Shown: piece by piece, positions 10,658-20,238 of the stretch
Layout: each line of letters begins with the position of its first letter
Position numbering within the stretch: position 1 is the first letter of the stretch
Origin: an uncultured Methylophaga sp.
GTDB taxonomy: Bacteria; Pseudomonadota; Gammaproteobacteria; Nitrosococcales; Methylophagaceae
Direction of reading: 5' to 3'
Length of the DNA: 64,000 nt
Assembly (NCBI RefSeq): GCF_947259025.1
Contig: NZ_CAMYKO010000004.1
Coordinates: forward strand, 124,001 to 188,000
Made by a program: the position numbers and the translations under genes
The notes under the pieces: model-generated
What the model saw: only the letters and a program-made list of their open reading frames with translations
Databases searched by the model: none
What the model was told of the DNA's origin: nothing

Positions 10658-11560
10658 ATGAAACGTATCGACGATTTACTGGCCTTACGCGTGTTCGAAC
10701 GCATTAGCAGCCTTGGCAGTCTGACTGAAGCTGCCCGTGATCTGGGTCTGTCGCTGGCCGTGGTGAGCAAACGTCTGGCAAAACTGGAACAGCAGTTGGG
10801 CTGTCAGTTAATTCATCGTAATACCCGCAAACTCACTATCAGTGATGAAGGCCGGCAGCTGGAAAAATATGCCCGTCGCATCATTGCCGAGCTGGAACAG
10901 GCAGAAGAAGCCCTCAGCGATACCCAGCTGACACTATCCGGCCCACTCAGGATTACCGCCCCCAATAGTTTTGGTCATCGCCACCTGATTGCTTTGTTGG
11001 CCCGCTTCCATCAGCTTTATCCGGCTGTTGAAATACAGTTACAGCTCAGCGATGAGGTTGAGGATTTGATTACTGATGACATCGATATTGCCATCCGTTA
11101 CGGTGAGTTACCCGACTCAAGGCTTGTTGCCCGGCGCCTGCTGGATAACAAACGTATTCTCTGTGCCTCACCCGCTTACCTGGCACGGCATGGCATGCCT
11201 GAGACACTGCAGCAGTTGCAAAACCACCGACTGATTGTGTTCAGCCGTCAACAGGGGCGTGAGTGGCGGTTTGACGGAGAGACGGTGGATATTAACCATG
11301 CCACAATCTGTAACGATGGTGAAGCTGCCCATATCATGGCGCTTAGCGGCATGGGGATTGTGCGTAAATCCTACTGGGATGTTGCCGAAGATCTGGCCAC
11401 GGGCACATTACAAACCGTGCTTGCCGACACGGTCTGGTGGGATGCGCCGATTCACGTGGTATATCTGCGTAATCCACACCAGCCCCGGCGTATCAGCCTG
11501 TTTATTGAGTTTTTAACGGAGAATATGCGAGCCTTGCAGCGCTCGGCCGAGGCGCCGTGA
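10658..11560 (+). CDS. LysR-family transcriptional regulator
   Basis: 300-aa regulator. The N-terminal winged helix-turn-helix covers residues 1-60 ('GSLTEAARDLGLSLAVVSKR'). The substrate-binding domain begins near residue 90 ('GPLRITAPNSFGHRH'), a form common in the CrgA-like group. No clear Shine-Dalgarno sequence precedes the ATG. Divergent from the SDR gene, its probable target. Its stop codon is one base from the stop of mnmE on the other strand. Confidence 0.9.
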   Translation: MKRIDDLLALRVFERISSLGSLTEAARDLGLSLAVVSKRLAKLEQQLGCQLIHRNTRKLTISDEGRQLEKYARRIIAELEQAEEALSDTQLTLSGPLRITAPNSFGHRHLIALLARFHQLYPAVEIQLQLSDEVEDLITDDIDIAIRYGELPDSRLVARRLLDNKRILCASPAYLARHGMPETLQQLQNHRLIVFSRQQGREWRFDGETVDINHATICNDGEAAHIMALSGMGIVRKSYWDVAEDLATGTLQTVLADTVWWDAPIHVVYLRNPHQPRRISLFIEFLTENMRALQRSAEAP

Positions 11561-11561
11561 A

Positions 11562-12905
11562 TTACTTGCCGATGCAGAAACTGGAGAAGATATGATCCAG
11601 CAGATCCTCGGTGGTGAAGGTACCGGTAATCTCGCCTAATGCATTTTGCGCCTGGCGCAGTTCCTCAGCCAGCAGTTCACCGGCGCCCATACCGGCCAGA
11701 CAGTCATAACCATTTTCAATTGCCTGTCGGGCCCGCCCCAAGGCATCGAGGTGACGACGACGGGCGATAAACACGCCCTCTTCCTCGGGGTGAAAGCCCA
11801 CCGCCTCAAACAGGTGCTGACGAAGCAGATCAATGCCATCGCCGCTTTTGGCACAAAGGAAAATAGTCGGCCGGCCATCTTCTGTGCTTTCACCGGCTTC
11901 GCGGCCACTTTGATCGATCTTGTTACGGATTACCGTCAGTGGTTTATCAGCCGGCATGTCAGCGAGGATTTTCTTATCCTGCTCGGTCATGCCCTGGCTG
12001 TCATCGATGATCAACAGAATATGATCGGCCTGCGCCAGTTCATTCTGGGTGCGGCGTATGCCTTCCAGTTCGACAATATCATCAGTGGCTTCATGCAGAC
12101 CCGCAGTATCGGAAATACGCAGCGGCAGACCATCCAGGTGGATCTGTTCGCGAAGTACATCACGGGTAGTACCAGCGACATCGGTGACAATCGCTGCATC
12201 ATGCCCGGCAAGCTGATTATGCAGACTGGATTTACCGGCATTGGGCTGGCCGGCTAACACCACGCTAATGCCTTCACGCAGCAAGCGACCCTGACGGGCG
12301 CTGCCGGTAATGCCATCGAGCGTTTTCAAGAGATCCTGCAGTTGCTGATCCACCTGAGCCTCGGCAAGAAAGTCGATTTCCTCATCAGCAAAATCAATCG
12401 AAGCTTCAACGTACATACGCAGGTGAGTCAGTTCTTGCAGAAAGGCATTAATGCGCTTGGAGAAGTCACCCTGCAGCGAGCGCACCGCACTGCGGGCGGC
12501 CTGCTCGGTAGAGCTTTCAATCAGATCAGCCACAGCCTCGGCCTGGGCCAGATCCATTTTATTATTCAGGAATGCGCGTTCAGAGAATTCACCGGGACGG
12601 GCCATACGGGCGCCCAGTTCAATGGCGCGTTGGCACAGCTTATCCATCACCATCGGACTGCCATGCCCCTGCAATTCCACCACATCTTCACCGGTAAACG
12701 AGGCCGGACCGGGGAAATACAAGACAATGCCGCTATCGATGACTTCGCTTTCCGCATCACGGAAATGGGTAAACTTGGCGAAGCGTGGCTCAGGCAATTT
12801 ACCGCAGATGGTGCGGGCGATATCAGCGGCCTGTTTGCCGGAGAGCCTGACCACGCCCACACCACCGCGCCCGGGCGCGGTGGCGACTGCGACAATGCTA
12901 TCCAT
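11562..12905 (-). CDS. mnmE: tRNA uridine-5-carboxymethylaminomethyl modification GTPase MnmE
   Basis: GTPase that works with MnmG to modify wobble uridine in tRNA. 447 aa, normal length. The N-terminal folate-binding domain contains 'GRGGVGVVRLSG'. A circular GTPase domain sits inside helical regions, with the G1 loop 'GQPNAGKSSLHNQ', 'DTAG' and 'NKID'. The C-terminal catalytic motif CIGK is intact. It follows yidC by 6 bp in the conserved rpmH-rnpA-yidD-yidC-mnmE order. Confidence 0.97.
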   Translation of the reverse strand: MDSIVAVATAPGRGGVGVVRLSGKQAADIARTICGKLPEPRFAKFTHFRDAESEVIDSGIVLYFPGPASFTGEDVVELQGHGSPMVMDKLCQRAIELGARMARPGEFSERAFLNNKMDLAQAEAVADLIESSTEQAARSAVRSLQGDFSKRINAFLQELTHLRMYVEASIDFADEEIDFLAEAQVDQQLQDLLKTLDGITGSARQGRLLREGISVVLAGQPNAGKSSLHNQLAGHDAAIVTDVAGTTRDVLREQIHLDGLPLRISDTAGLHEATDDIVELEGIRRTQNELAQADHILLIIDDSQGMTEQDKKILADMPADKPLTVIRNKIDQSGREAGESTEDGRPTIFLCAKSGDGIDLLRQHLFEAVGFHPEEEGVFIARRRHLDALGRARQAIENGYDCLAGMGAGELLAEELRQAQNALGEITGTFTTEDLLDHIFSSFCIGK

Positions 12906-12911
12906 CAGGGC

Positions 12912-14552
12912 TTAGAGTGCACCCATTTTGCGGGTGATATACCACTGCTGGGCAATCGACAGGATATTGTTGACCAGCCAGTACAAGACCAGACCCGCCG
13001 GGAAGAAGGCAAAGAACACGGTGAAGACCAGTGGGAAGATCTTCATCATCATCGCCTGCGCCGGATCCTGTGGTGCCGGGTTCAAACGTTGCTGGAACCA
13101 CATCGACAGACCAAACAGCACCGGCAGTATGAAATAAGGATCCATCGCGGTCAGATCGTTGATCCACAGCATAAAGTCAGCCTGGCGCAGCTCTATACTT
13201 TCGACCAGCACCCAGTAGAAAGCCAGGAACACCGGCATCTGCACCAGGATCGGCAGACAGCCACCCAAAGGATTGATCTTCTCAGTGCGATACAGATCCA
13301 TCATCGCCTGATTGAATTTCTGCTTGTCATCGCCATAGCGTTCTTTCAGCGCAGACAATTTCGGCGTCAGCTTACGCATGGCCGCCATTGAGCGGTAACT
13401 GGCCGCTGACAGACGGAAAAAGGCCAGTTTGATCAGCACTGTCAGCAGGATGATTGACCAGCCCCAGTTACCGGTCAGTTTGTGCAGCCATTCCATCACC
13501 CAGAACAGCGGTTCGGAGATAATGGTCAGCATGCCGTAATCGACGGTCAAAGGCAGGTTTTCAGCGACTTTTTCCAGACGTTCATGTTTTTTCGGCCCCA
13601 GGTAGAGTTGATAGTCTGCCTGAGTCTGTTCACCGGCATCGGCGCTGACGACTGGCATACGCACGCCGGCAGTGTAGTTCGTGCCATTGATGGACTTGCC
13701 GTAAAAACCCAGCTCTTGTTGCTGCTGTGGAATAATCGCAGCCACAAAATAATGCTGGATCATCGCTGCCCAGCCGTCATTAACGCTACGGTTGTATGGC
13801 GCGTCATCGAGTTCGTCGAAGTCTACCTTCTGGTATTCATTGCCTTCACTAGAGTACACCGCACCGGTATAGGTGTAGATGAACATCGATCCATCATCGC
13901 CACGGTTACGATTAAGCTGGGCATAAGGATAGGCGCTGAAACGCTCGCCGCTCTGGTTGATAATTTGATAATCGACATCCACCAGATAGCTGTCACGCTT
14001 GAAGGTGTAGGTTTTGACTACCTGCAAGCCATTTTCAGACTCCCAGTAGAGTGGCACCTGGATTTCATCCTGGCCATCCTGCAATTCGTATTGGGTCTGT
14101 TCGGCACGATATTCCGCATAGTGAGTGGGTGCTTCACCTTCACCGCGCAGGCCGGACTGGGTCACAAAGAATTGACCGGCGCTGTCATTCAGGAATTGTA
14201 CGGGGGTGTCGGGTTGATCAGAGCTGACGGCATATTCCAGCAGCGCCAGTTCACGGATATCGCCGCCCTGGGTGGCAATCTGCAGATCCATCACATCGGT
14301 TTTGACATGAATTTTGCTGGCTACGGCCTCTGCCTGGGGGCTGTCCGGCACATCAGGCATCGCCTGTGCAGACTCTGATGGCAGCGCCGGTAAATCGGCT
14401 TCATTATCAGCGGCGGGTGAACCGTTCACGGTCTCACTGGCAGCATCGGCGGCCTGTTGCTGAGGTCGGACATAGTCTTCCTGCCAGGCTTCCCACAACA
14501 GCAGGGAAACGATAAGCAGACCGAAGATAAAGAGCGTTCTGAGATTATCCAT
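12912..14552 (-). CDS. yidC: Membrane protein insertase YidC
   Basis: Inserts and folds inner-membrane proteins, with or without Sec. 546 aa with the gammaproteobacterial layout: an N-terminal membrane anchor ('LRTLFIFGLLIVSLLLW'), a large periplasmic beta domain to about residue 330, then the conserved five-helix core containing 'NPLGGCLPILVQMPVF'. The start overlaps the yidD stop by 8 bp. Confidence 0.97.
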   Translation of the reverse strand: MDNLRTLFIFGLLIVSLLLWEAWQEDYVRPQQQAADAASETVNGSPAADNEADLPALPSESAQAMPDVPDSPQAEAVASKIHVKTDVMDLQIATQGGDIRELALLEYAVSSDQPDTPVQFLNDSAGQFFVTQSGLRGEGEAPTHYAEYRAEQTQYELQDGQDEIQVPLYWESENGLQVVKTYTFKRDSYLVDVDYQIINQSGERFSAYPYAQLNRNRGDDGSMFIYTYTGAVYSSEGNEYQKVDFDELDDAPYNRSVNDGWAAMIQHYFVAAIIPQQQQELGFYGKSINGTNYTAGVRMPVVSADAGEQTQADYQLYLGPKKHERLEKVAENLPLTVDYGMLTIISEPLFWVMEWLHKLTGNWGWSIILLTVLIKLAFFRLSAASYRSMAAMRKLTPKLSALKERYGDDKQKFNQAMMDLYRTEKINPLGGCLPILVQMPVFLAFYWVLVESIELRQADFMLWINDLTAMDPYFILPVLFGLSMWFQQRLNPAPQDPAQAMMMKIFPLVFTVFFAFFPAGLVLYWLVNNILSIAQQWYITRKMGAL

Positions 14553-14781
14553 TGTGATTCTTTGTTTTTAATTCGGGAACGGGATCGAGGCCACCCGCAT
14601 GCCAGGGGTGGCAACGTGACAGGCGACGCAGACCGAGCCAGACGCCGCGCAGGGCACCGTGACGTTCAATCGCGTCGATCATATATTGCGAACAGGTAGG
14701 CTGGAAGCGGCAATGCATGCCGACAAAGGGGCTCAGCAGAAGCTTGTAGCCTCGAACAAGGCTGATCAGGATTTTTGCCAT
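14545..14781 (-). CDS. yidD: Membrane protein insertion efficiency factor YidD
   Basis: Small (78 aa) membrane-associated helper of YidC-dependent insertion. The family signature 'CRFQPTCSQYMIDAIERHG' is clear, followed by 'RLSRCHPWHAGGLDPVP'. The ORF track starts 14 codons early; the ATG at 14781 gives the standard N-terminus 'MAKILISLVRGYKLLLSP'. The gene overlaps the end of rnpA by 16 bp and the start of yidC by 8 bp, so the block is translationally coupled. Confidence 0.95.
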   Translation of the reverse strand: MAKILISLVRGYKLLLSPFVGMHCRFQPTCSQYMIDAIERHGALRGVWLGLRRLSRCHPWHAGGLDPVPELKTKNHNG

Positions 14782-15125
14782 TGCGCCACCACGGTTAACC
14801 AATGTCGCTCCAATGCTGCCCATATTTGCGCATTGTCACGCTGGTTTACACCCGGCCGTGACAACACCACGATGTCGATGTTGGGAAAAGCGGATTGATG
14901 TTGCCGGAACGACTCACGAATAATCCGCTTTAATCGGTTGCGGCCGGTCGCCAGCTTGATGTGCTTTTTGGCGATAGCCAGCCCCAGACGGGGATGCCCT
15001 ACTGTGTTCTCAACCGATATCACCGTCAGGCCGCCCCCTCCGGTGCGTTTTCCCTGACGGAACACCCGAGAAAAGTCGCCCGGGTGGTTCATTCTCATGG
15101 CTCGGCGGAAAGGTAATAATGCCAA
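14766..15125 (-). CDS. rnpA: Ribonuclease P protein component
   Basis: Protein subunit of RNase P, which trims tRNA 5' ends. The RNA-binding signature 'RNRLKRIIRESFR' is present. No ATG exists at the expected N-terminus. I place the start at TTG 15125 because AGAGGG lies 6 bp upstream and the product begins MALLPFRR, like relatives with a Leu-Pro start. The ORF track uses another TTG at 15140, which has no ribosome site. Resulting length is 119 aa. Confidence 0.93.
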   Translation of the reverse strand: MALLPFRRAMRMNHPGDFSRVFRQGKRTGGGGLTVISVENTVGHPRLGLAIAKKHIKLATGRNRLKRIIRESFRQHQSAFPNIDIVVLSRPGVNQRDNAQIWAALERHWLTVVAQWQKS

Positions 15126-15154
15126 GTCATGCCCTCTCAAAGAGGTCAGAGGGA

Positions 15155-15289
15155 TTATGCTGACAGCTTAGCGCGGCCCTTGGCGCGGCGAGCGTTAATA
15201 ACGCGGCGGCCACCAACAGTTTTCATGCGGGCGCGGAAACCGTGAGTGCGTTTACGCTTGAGATTACTAGGTTGAAAAGTGCGTTTCAT
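15155..15289 (-). CDS. rpmH: 50S ribosomal protein L34
   Basis: 44-aa ribosomal protein; the standard start '[18 protein letters not shown]' is unmistakable. The 98-aa ORF in the track is a spurious upstream extension. It is the first gene of the minus-strand block and has a near-consensus promoter upstream. It diverges from dnaA, as in many gammaproteobacteria. Confidence 0.98.
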   Translation of the reverse strand: MKRTFQPSNLKRKRTHGFRARMKTVGGRRVINARRAKGRAKLSA

Positions 15290-15370
15290 TTCACCAACTC
15301 CACAAATAAATAACGATTTTGCTGCCCGCGGTCTTACAGGAGCAAAATCCGACCAGGCAAAAGACACGGG

Positions 15371-15400
15371 ATTATAAGGTTTCCTGCCACTGCAAGTCAA
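15371..15400 (-). promoter_or_regulatory. Sigma-70 promoter of rpmH
   Basis: On the minus strand TTGACT is followed after 18 bp by TATAAT, one mismatch from consensus over both hexamers. It lies about 80 bp upstream of rpmH and fits a highly expressed ribosomal gene. Confidence 0.75.
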
Positions 15401-15556
15401 ACCAGAAAACGTCTTTAGGCTTTCTTTGTTTTTACTTGCCAAACAAGACACAGAAAGATAACTTTAGTGGTCTTGCGCGGGGCGTTATACTATAACAGCA
15501 ATGGCCGCCCGTCGCTGCCTTCTTTAATTTAAATGATTGATAATCAAGGAGTTCAT

Positions 15557-16927
15557 GTGTCCTCACCCCTTTGGGAAAAATGCCTGTCCCATCTAGAAGG
15601 TGATCTCTCGGCACAACAGCTAAACACATGGCTCCGGCCCCTGCAGGCCATCGAAACCGAAGATAGTTTGCGCTTACTTGCGCCCAACCCCTACGTTAAA
15701 GCCTGGGTTCAGGAGCAACTGGAAAATCAGATCAACACTTTGATCCACGGTCTCAGTCAGGGGCTGATTGAGCGCGTTGCAATTGAAGTCGGTACGGTAG
15801 ACACCCCTGAGGGCAAGCCGCGCAATAACACGCCTATCAACGACGAGCCCATGGCAAAGCCCAAAGAAAATGAACCGGATGGTGAAAAGGCAGCCCCCGC
15901 TATCGGCAGCCCGATGAATCCGCTGTTCACCTTTGATAATTACGTCGAAGGTAAATCCAACCAGATCGCCCGCGCCGCTTCATTGCATGTGGCCGAAGCG
16001 CCCGGCACCAGTGGCTATAACCCGCTATTTCTTTACGGCGGCACCGGCCTGGGTAAAACGCACTTGATGCTCGCTGTGGGTAACAAGATCCGCCAGAACA
16101 ATCCCGGCGCCCGCGTGATTTACCTGTCTTCCGAGCGTTTTGTTCAGGACATGATTACCGCGCTGCGCAACAATGCCATTGACCAGTTCAAGGCGCATTA
16201 CCGCAGTGCCGATGCGCTGCTGATTGACGATATTCAGTTCTTCGCCAAGAAAGAGCGCTCGCAGGAAGAGTTTTTCTATACCTTTAATAGCCTGCTGGAA
16301 GGTCAACGTCAGATTATCCTCACCTGTGACCGCTTTCCCAAGGAAGTGGAAAACCTAGATGAACGCCTGCAGTCGCGTCTGGGCTGGGGCCTGACCGTCG
16401 CTATCGAGCCACCGGAACTGGAAACCCGGGTCGCGATTCTGATTAAAAAGGCTCACCAGAACCTGATCACGCTGCCGGAAGATGTGGCGTTTTTTATTGC
16501 CAAGCGCATCAAGTCCAACGTGCGTGACCTGGAAGGTGCGTTGCAGCGGGTTTTGGCCTTTTCGCGCTTTACCAACCAGCCTTTGTCGATTGAAATGGCC
16601 CAGGAGGCACTGAAAGATCTGCTGGCCCTGCATCAGAAACTGGTCACTTTAGAAAGCATTCAGAAAACCGTCGCTGAATACTTCAAGGTGCGCGTCTCTG
16701 ATCTGTTGTCGAAAAAACGTACCCGCTCCATTGCCCGCCCGCGCCAAATCGCGATGGCACTGGCCAAGGAACTGACCAGTCACAGCCTGCCGGAAATCGG
16801 TGAATCTTTTGGTGGCCGCGACCACACCACCGTTTTACATGCCACCCGCAAAGTGGCGGAACTGCGTGAAACGGACAATCGCGTCGAAGAAGATTACCGT
16901 AACCTGCTAAGAACCCTGTCGAGTTGA
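15557..16927 (+). CDS. dnaA: Chromosomal replication initiator protein DnaA
   Basis: AAA+ initiator that opens the replication origin. N-terminal DnaB/DiaA-contact domain ('[20 protein letters not shown]'), a variable linker to about residue 115, AAA+ core with Walker A '[10 protein letters not shown]' and Walker B 'LLIDDIQFF', and C-terminal DnaA-box-binding domain with '[11 protein letters not shown]'. I start at GTG 15557, because AAGGAG lies 5 bp upstream and 'MSSPLWEKC' matches known starts; the track ATG at 15533 has no ribosome site. 456 aa. dnaN follows 28 bp downstream. Confidence 0.97.
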   Translation: MSSPLWEKCLSHLEGDLSAQQLNTWLRPLQAIETEDSLRLLAPNPYVKAWVQEQLENQINTLIHGLSQGLIERVAIEVGTVDTPEGKPRNNTPINDEPMAKPKENEPDGEKAAPAIGSPMNPLFTFDNYVEGKSNQIARAASLHVAEAPGTSGYNPLFLYGGTGLGKTHLMLAVGNKIRQNNPGARVIYLSSERFVQDMITALRNNAIDQFKAHYRSADALLIDDIQFFAKKERSQEEFFYTFNSLLEGQRQIILTCDRFPKEVENLDERLQSRLGWGLTVAIEPPELETRVAILIKKAHQNLITLPEDVAFFIAKRIKSNVRDLEGALQRVLAFSRFTNQPLSIEMAQEALKDLLALHQKLVTLESIQKTVAEYFKVRVSDLLSKKRTRSIARPRQIAMALAKELTSHSLPEIGESFGGRDHTTVLHATRKVAELRETDNRVEEDYRNLLRTLSS

Positions 16928-16955
16928 TTAATTAACGGACCCTGAGAGAATCATC

Positions 16956-18059
16956 ATGCAATTCACTGTCAGCCAAGAAACCCTCGTCCGCCCCTTGCAA
17001 CTGGTGTGCAGCATTGTTGAACGGCGTGCCACACTGCCGATTCTGTCCAATATTCTGCTAAGGACGCATGGCAACCAGTTGTCGATGACCAGTACCGATA
17101 TGGAACTGGAAATGATCGCCACCCTGCCGGTGTCGGTGGAAGAAGAAGGCAAAACCACGGTCTCTGCGCGTAAATTGCTTGATATTGTCCGTGCCCTGCC
17201 GGCCAACGCCACTATCAGCTTTAACGCCAGTGATAATAAGGCCCTGGTGAAAGCCGGTAAAAGTCGCTTCTCGCTGGCGACCCTGTCCAGCGACGACTTC
17301 CCTGACAGTGAGGGTGCCAATTATGTTGATGAAATTGCTCTGCCACAATCGGCCTTAAAAGCTTTGCTGGATGAAACCAGCTTTGCCATGGCCAGCCAGG
17401 ATGTTCGTTATTATCTCAACGGCCTGTTACTCGAACGCGAAGACACCACGCTGCGCGCGGTTGCTACTGACGGTCACCGACTGGCAATGGGCAGCCTGAC
17501 TACCGCCAATCCGGTAGAAGAAAAGAACAGCGTGATCGTACCGCGTAAAGCGATTATTGAGCTGGGCCGCCTGCTGGGTGACACCGATGATGAAGTGAAA
17601 CTGGCCTTCAGCAACCAGCAGATTAAAATCGAACTGCCTGACATTCACTTCACTTCCAAACTGATCGACGGTCAGTTCCCCAACTACGAGCGGGTGTTGC
17701 CGGTCGGTGGTGATAAGGAAGTGCTGGCCGAACGCGATGCACTCAAACAGGCTCTGTCACGCGCCGCCATCCTCTCCAACGACAAGCACCGCAGCGTGCG
17801 TATCAACCTGGATACCGATCTGCTCAAAGCCACCGTCACCAATCAGGAACAGGAATCGGCAGAAGAAGAAATGGCCGTCGATTACAAAGGCAGCGCCCTG
17901 GAAATTGCCTTTAACAACGCCTATCTGCTGGATCTGCTTAACGCCATCCCCGACGACAAGGTGAAAATCCTGTTTACCGATGAAACCAGTAGTGCCCTGG
18001 TAACGCCGGCCAACGACAAACTTGAACGGCAATATGTCGTGATGCCTATGCGACTGTGA
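16956..18059 (+). CDS. dnaN: DNA polymerase III beta subunit (sliding clamp)
   Basis: Ring-shaped processivity clamp for the replicative polymerase, 367 aa, normal length. Starts with 'MQFTVSQETLVRPLQLV' and ends with the conserved 'YVVMPMRL', which forms part of the peptide-binding pocket. Probably co-transcribed with dnaA. Unlike most gammaproteobacteria, recF does not follow. Confidence 0.97.
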   Translation: MQFTVSQETLVRPLQLVCSIVERRATLPILSNILLRTHGNQLSMTSTDMELEMIATLPVSVEEEGKTTVSARKLLDIVRALPANATISFNASDNKALVKAGKSRFSLATLSSDDFPDSEGANYVDEIALPQSALKALLDETSFAMASQDVRYYLNGLLLEREDTTLRAVATDGHRLAMGSLTTANPVEEKNSVIVPRKAIIELGRLLGDTDDEVKLAFSNQQIKIELPDIHFTSKLIDGQFPNYERVLPVGGDKEVLAERDALKQALSRAAILSNDKHRSVRINLDTDLLKATVTNQEQESAEEEMAVDYKGSALEIAFNNAYLLDLLNAIPDDKVKILFTDETSSALVTPANDKLERQYVVMPMRL

Positions 18060-18383
18060 AACAGTCAGCCCTCGTCCCGCCCAGGGCCTGTCGAGGGGCG
18101 GCTCTCTGTGCTATTACATTCAGCAAAAACATTGGTAGCTTAGTGACTCTATCAATACTTTTTAGTAATGTTTCTCTCAAGGATTGAACCGACGTTTTTC
18201 TTTTCAGGGATTGAAAAAATTGCTACCACGCCCCTCAAGTTATACTCCCTCTTCTGCATTACAACCTCTGACATTACTCCCCGAAAGACGACCTATAACA
18301 TCAATCATAGCGATGTTTAGCGCCATCAGAGTGAGTCATCGTTTATAAGCTGATAATTAACTCGATCAGGAAATACCTAAGTC
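18060..18383. other. Intergenic region after dnaN (324 bp), no gene found
   Basis: Contains a GC-rich inverted repeat CCGCCC...GGGCGG near 18078-18103 without a T-tract, so a poor terminator. A TATACT hexamer near 18240 has no convincing -35. No DnaA box or RNA gene was recognised. The stretch is visibly AT-richer than dnaN, as is the ORF that follows. Confidence 0.5.
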
Positions 18384-20228
18384 ATGCCTACTCTATCTCA
18401 TCGTTCTGTTGTCTTAATACTGCCTCTGGTCATCTCACTGCTTTTAATAAATACTGCTCTGGCAGAGACAAGCTCGATAAAAACAGCTTTGTCGAGCCAA
18501 CAGCTTGTTAAGCAACTTATCGACAGCGATCCTCAATACCAGGCTTGGGAGAGCCGATACCAGCCCAAAGGGCAAGGCAATGATCTGGTGAATTACAAGC
18601 AGGTCGAAAACGGCGTAAACATTGAAGGCGCAGAAATTATGAGGGTTTGGCTAGAATTTAAACCCGGTACGGAAAAGGATCATGCGCCTCAATATCGCTA
18701 TGTCCTAAAGCCGGTAAAGAATGTCACCGCACAAGAAATTCTATCCCGCAACAAGGGCCTCTATCTTGACCAGCACCCTGAATTCCCTGCAGGCGCAATG
18801 GGCAGGTTTCCTGTGTTTCCCAAAACGGATTTTCCGGCACCCGTGCCAGAAAAGGTGACTGATGGTGCCATTGTCACTGATTGGCAGTATTGTGCTTATT
18901 GCTTTGATGCCTCTCATAATTATGACTGGGTGACCGTGGAAAAAATTGCCCGAATGAGGGAAAGGCGAGAAGAAAATATCAGTAATGCCCTGAATATTGA
19001 GCAGATAAAATTCGGCTCTGAAGAAGATTTCAGACAAGCCACGTATCAAATGTACAAAACAATCGGTTCTGACTTAACGCTTCAAGAACTTGAAAAAAAG
19101 TGGAGCCGCTTTGATTTTGGACTATTCACCGGCAAAGAGGCCGAGAAGCAGAATAAGCTTTTTAATCGCCGGGTCGCCGCCGTAGAAATAGGTGGTAAGG
19201 AATATCAGGTATTTCTCGATAAAGCATACTACCCGTTAACCTTTGAAGCTTGGGCAGATTCAAAAGGCTGTCTGGATGAGGTAATAGGCATAAGCACTGA
19301 CATGGCACAACAGATCGGGCTTCCTCTGAAACCAAATGAAATTATCTCTAACAACACTGATTACATTGATTGCAGAAGTAAAGCATTGGCCTCTTTTGAT
19401 ATCGACGCCTACGCTGAAGCCTATCCCGCTCTTGATAATCAGGAAGAGAAATTATTGGATAAAGCCGGTTTCAGCATGGATTTAGATGCGCGTAAAAAAG
19501 CCAAGAAAGTGCTCACGCCACAAAAGATGATAGCCGATGCAATTGCAGGCCTTGAAGAGGCTGAAGATAAGCTTGATGTGGCTTTCAATGCAGCTGAAGA
19601 AGAAAGGAAATTTCAGGCTAAACGAAGGGCAGAAGAGCAGCAGCGCAAAGCCGAACATGAAGCCTGGTCGCGAGCGCACTGGGCAAACACAATGAACTCA
19701 ATCAGTCAGCGTAGCCAATGGGTGGCCAATAACCTTGACTCGACCAACCGCATGATTGAAAAAACAATCGCCATGAATAAAACCAGCCATGGCACTGAGT
19801 ATCGCAGAGAAAACATCCGTCGCACTGCTGAAAAAGCCAGGTCAAAAGCCGAGCAAGCAACGAGTCGCGCTAAAGAAACAAGTGAAAATCGCTTATCAGA
19901 TTCGGCCAAGTCAAGCCCGGCTAAACTACCTGCAGATCAAAAGCAGGATGCGCAGGCAACGCCCAACCGCCTTGTAATTGAAGCTGAACCGGTTAAAGGC
20001 GCAACTGAAACCTATCTAAGCAAAGATACGGCTATCGATATTGCTCGTACCAACCTGGAAAATAACGCAGCCAAGCTGTGTGGCAGCAGCTTTAAAGCCG
20101 AGATCCAGTGGGGTGACATGAAGTGCGAGCAGAGTGAGAGCAGTGATGACTATATGTGTCATGCCAATAGTCTGGTGAGCTGCTGGGAGCAGCGATGTGA
20201 CGCCGATTTTTGCGGTACCCGGCATTAA
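18384..20228 (+). CDS. Hypothetical exported protein, Cys-rich C-terminus
   Basis: I do not recognise this 614-aa protein. A cleavable signal peptide is clear (residues 1-27, hydrophobic core then ALA-ET). The mature part has a paired-cysteine motif 'YCAYCF' near residue 170. A charged Glu/Lys/Arg/Ala-rich stretch at about residues 370-530 is likely helical or coiled coil. The C-terminal 60 residues hold six or seven Cys ('CWEQRCDADFCGTRH'), suggesting disulfides in the periplasm or outside the cell. It sits where recF normally follows dnaN, and its base composition looks lower in GC than its neighbours. It ends at a strong terminator. Possible insertion; function open. Confidence 0.7.
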   Translation: MPTLSHRSVVLILPLVISLLLINTALAETSSIKTALSSQQLVKQLIDSDPQYQAWESRYQPKGQGNDLVNYKQVENGVNIEGAEIMRVWLEFKPGTEKDHAPQYRYVLKPVKNVTAQEILSRNKGLYLDQHPEFPAGAMGRFPVFPKTDFPAPVPEKVTDGAIVTDWQYCAYCFDASHNYDWVTVEKIARMRERREENISNALNIEQIKFGSEEDFRQATYQMYKTIGSDLTLQELEKKWSRFDFGLFTGKEAEKQNKLFNRRVAAVEIGGKEYQVFLDKAYYPLTFEAWADSKGCLDEVIGISTDMAQQIGLPLKPNEIISNNTDYIDCRSKALASFDIDAYAEAYPALDNQEEKLLDKAGFSMDLDARKKAKKVLTPQKMIADAIAGLEEAEDKLDVAFNAAEEERKFQAKRRAEEQQRKAEHEAWSRAHWANTMNSISQRSQWVANNLDSTNRMIEKTIAMNKTSHGTEYRRENIRRTAEKARSKAEQATSRAKETSENRLSDSAKSSPAKLPADQKQDAQATPNRLVIEAEPVKGATETYLSKDTAIDIARTNLENNAAKLCGSSFKAEIQWGDMKCEQSESSDDYMCHANSLVSCWEQRCDADFCGTRH

Positions 20229-20238
20229 CCTCAATAAC

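Noticed and set aside
493-12660. DnaA-box-like TTATCCAC/TTATCCAT sequences near 498 and 12641
   Set aside because: Isolated single matches inside coding genes, not a cluster and far from the dnaA intergenic region.
12342-13391. 349-aa ORF on the plus strand
   Set aside because: It is wholly antisense to mnmE and yidC, both certain genes; its translation has no signal or domain and is rich in His/Gln/Arg, as is typical of shadow frames.
13482-14378. 298-aa ORF on the plus strand
   Set aside because: Antisense to yidC; shadow frame.
15155-15451. 98-aa ORF for L34
   Set aside because: Only the last 44 residues are ribosomal protein L34; the upstream part covers the rpmH promoter.
18384-20228. 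Conjugation or mobile-element protein after dnaN
   Set aside because: Coiled-coil and Cys-rich features alone are not specific, and no mobilisation, integrase or transposase gene is nearby.
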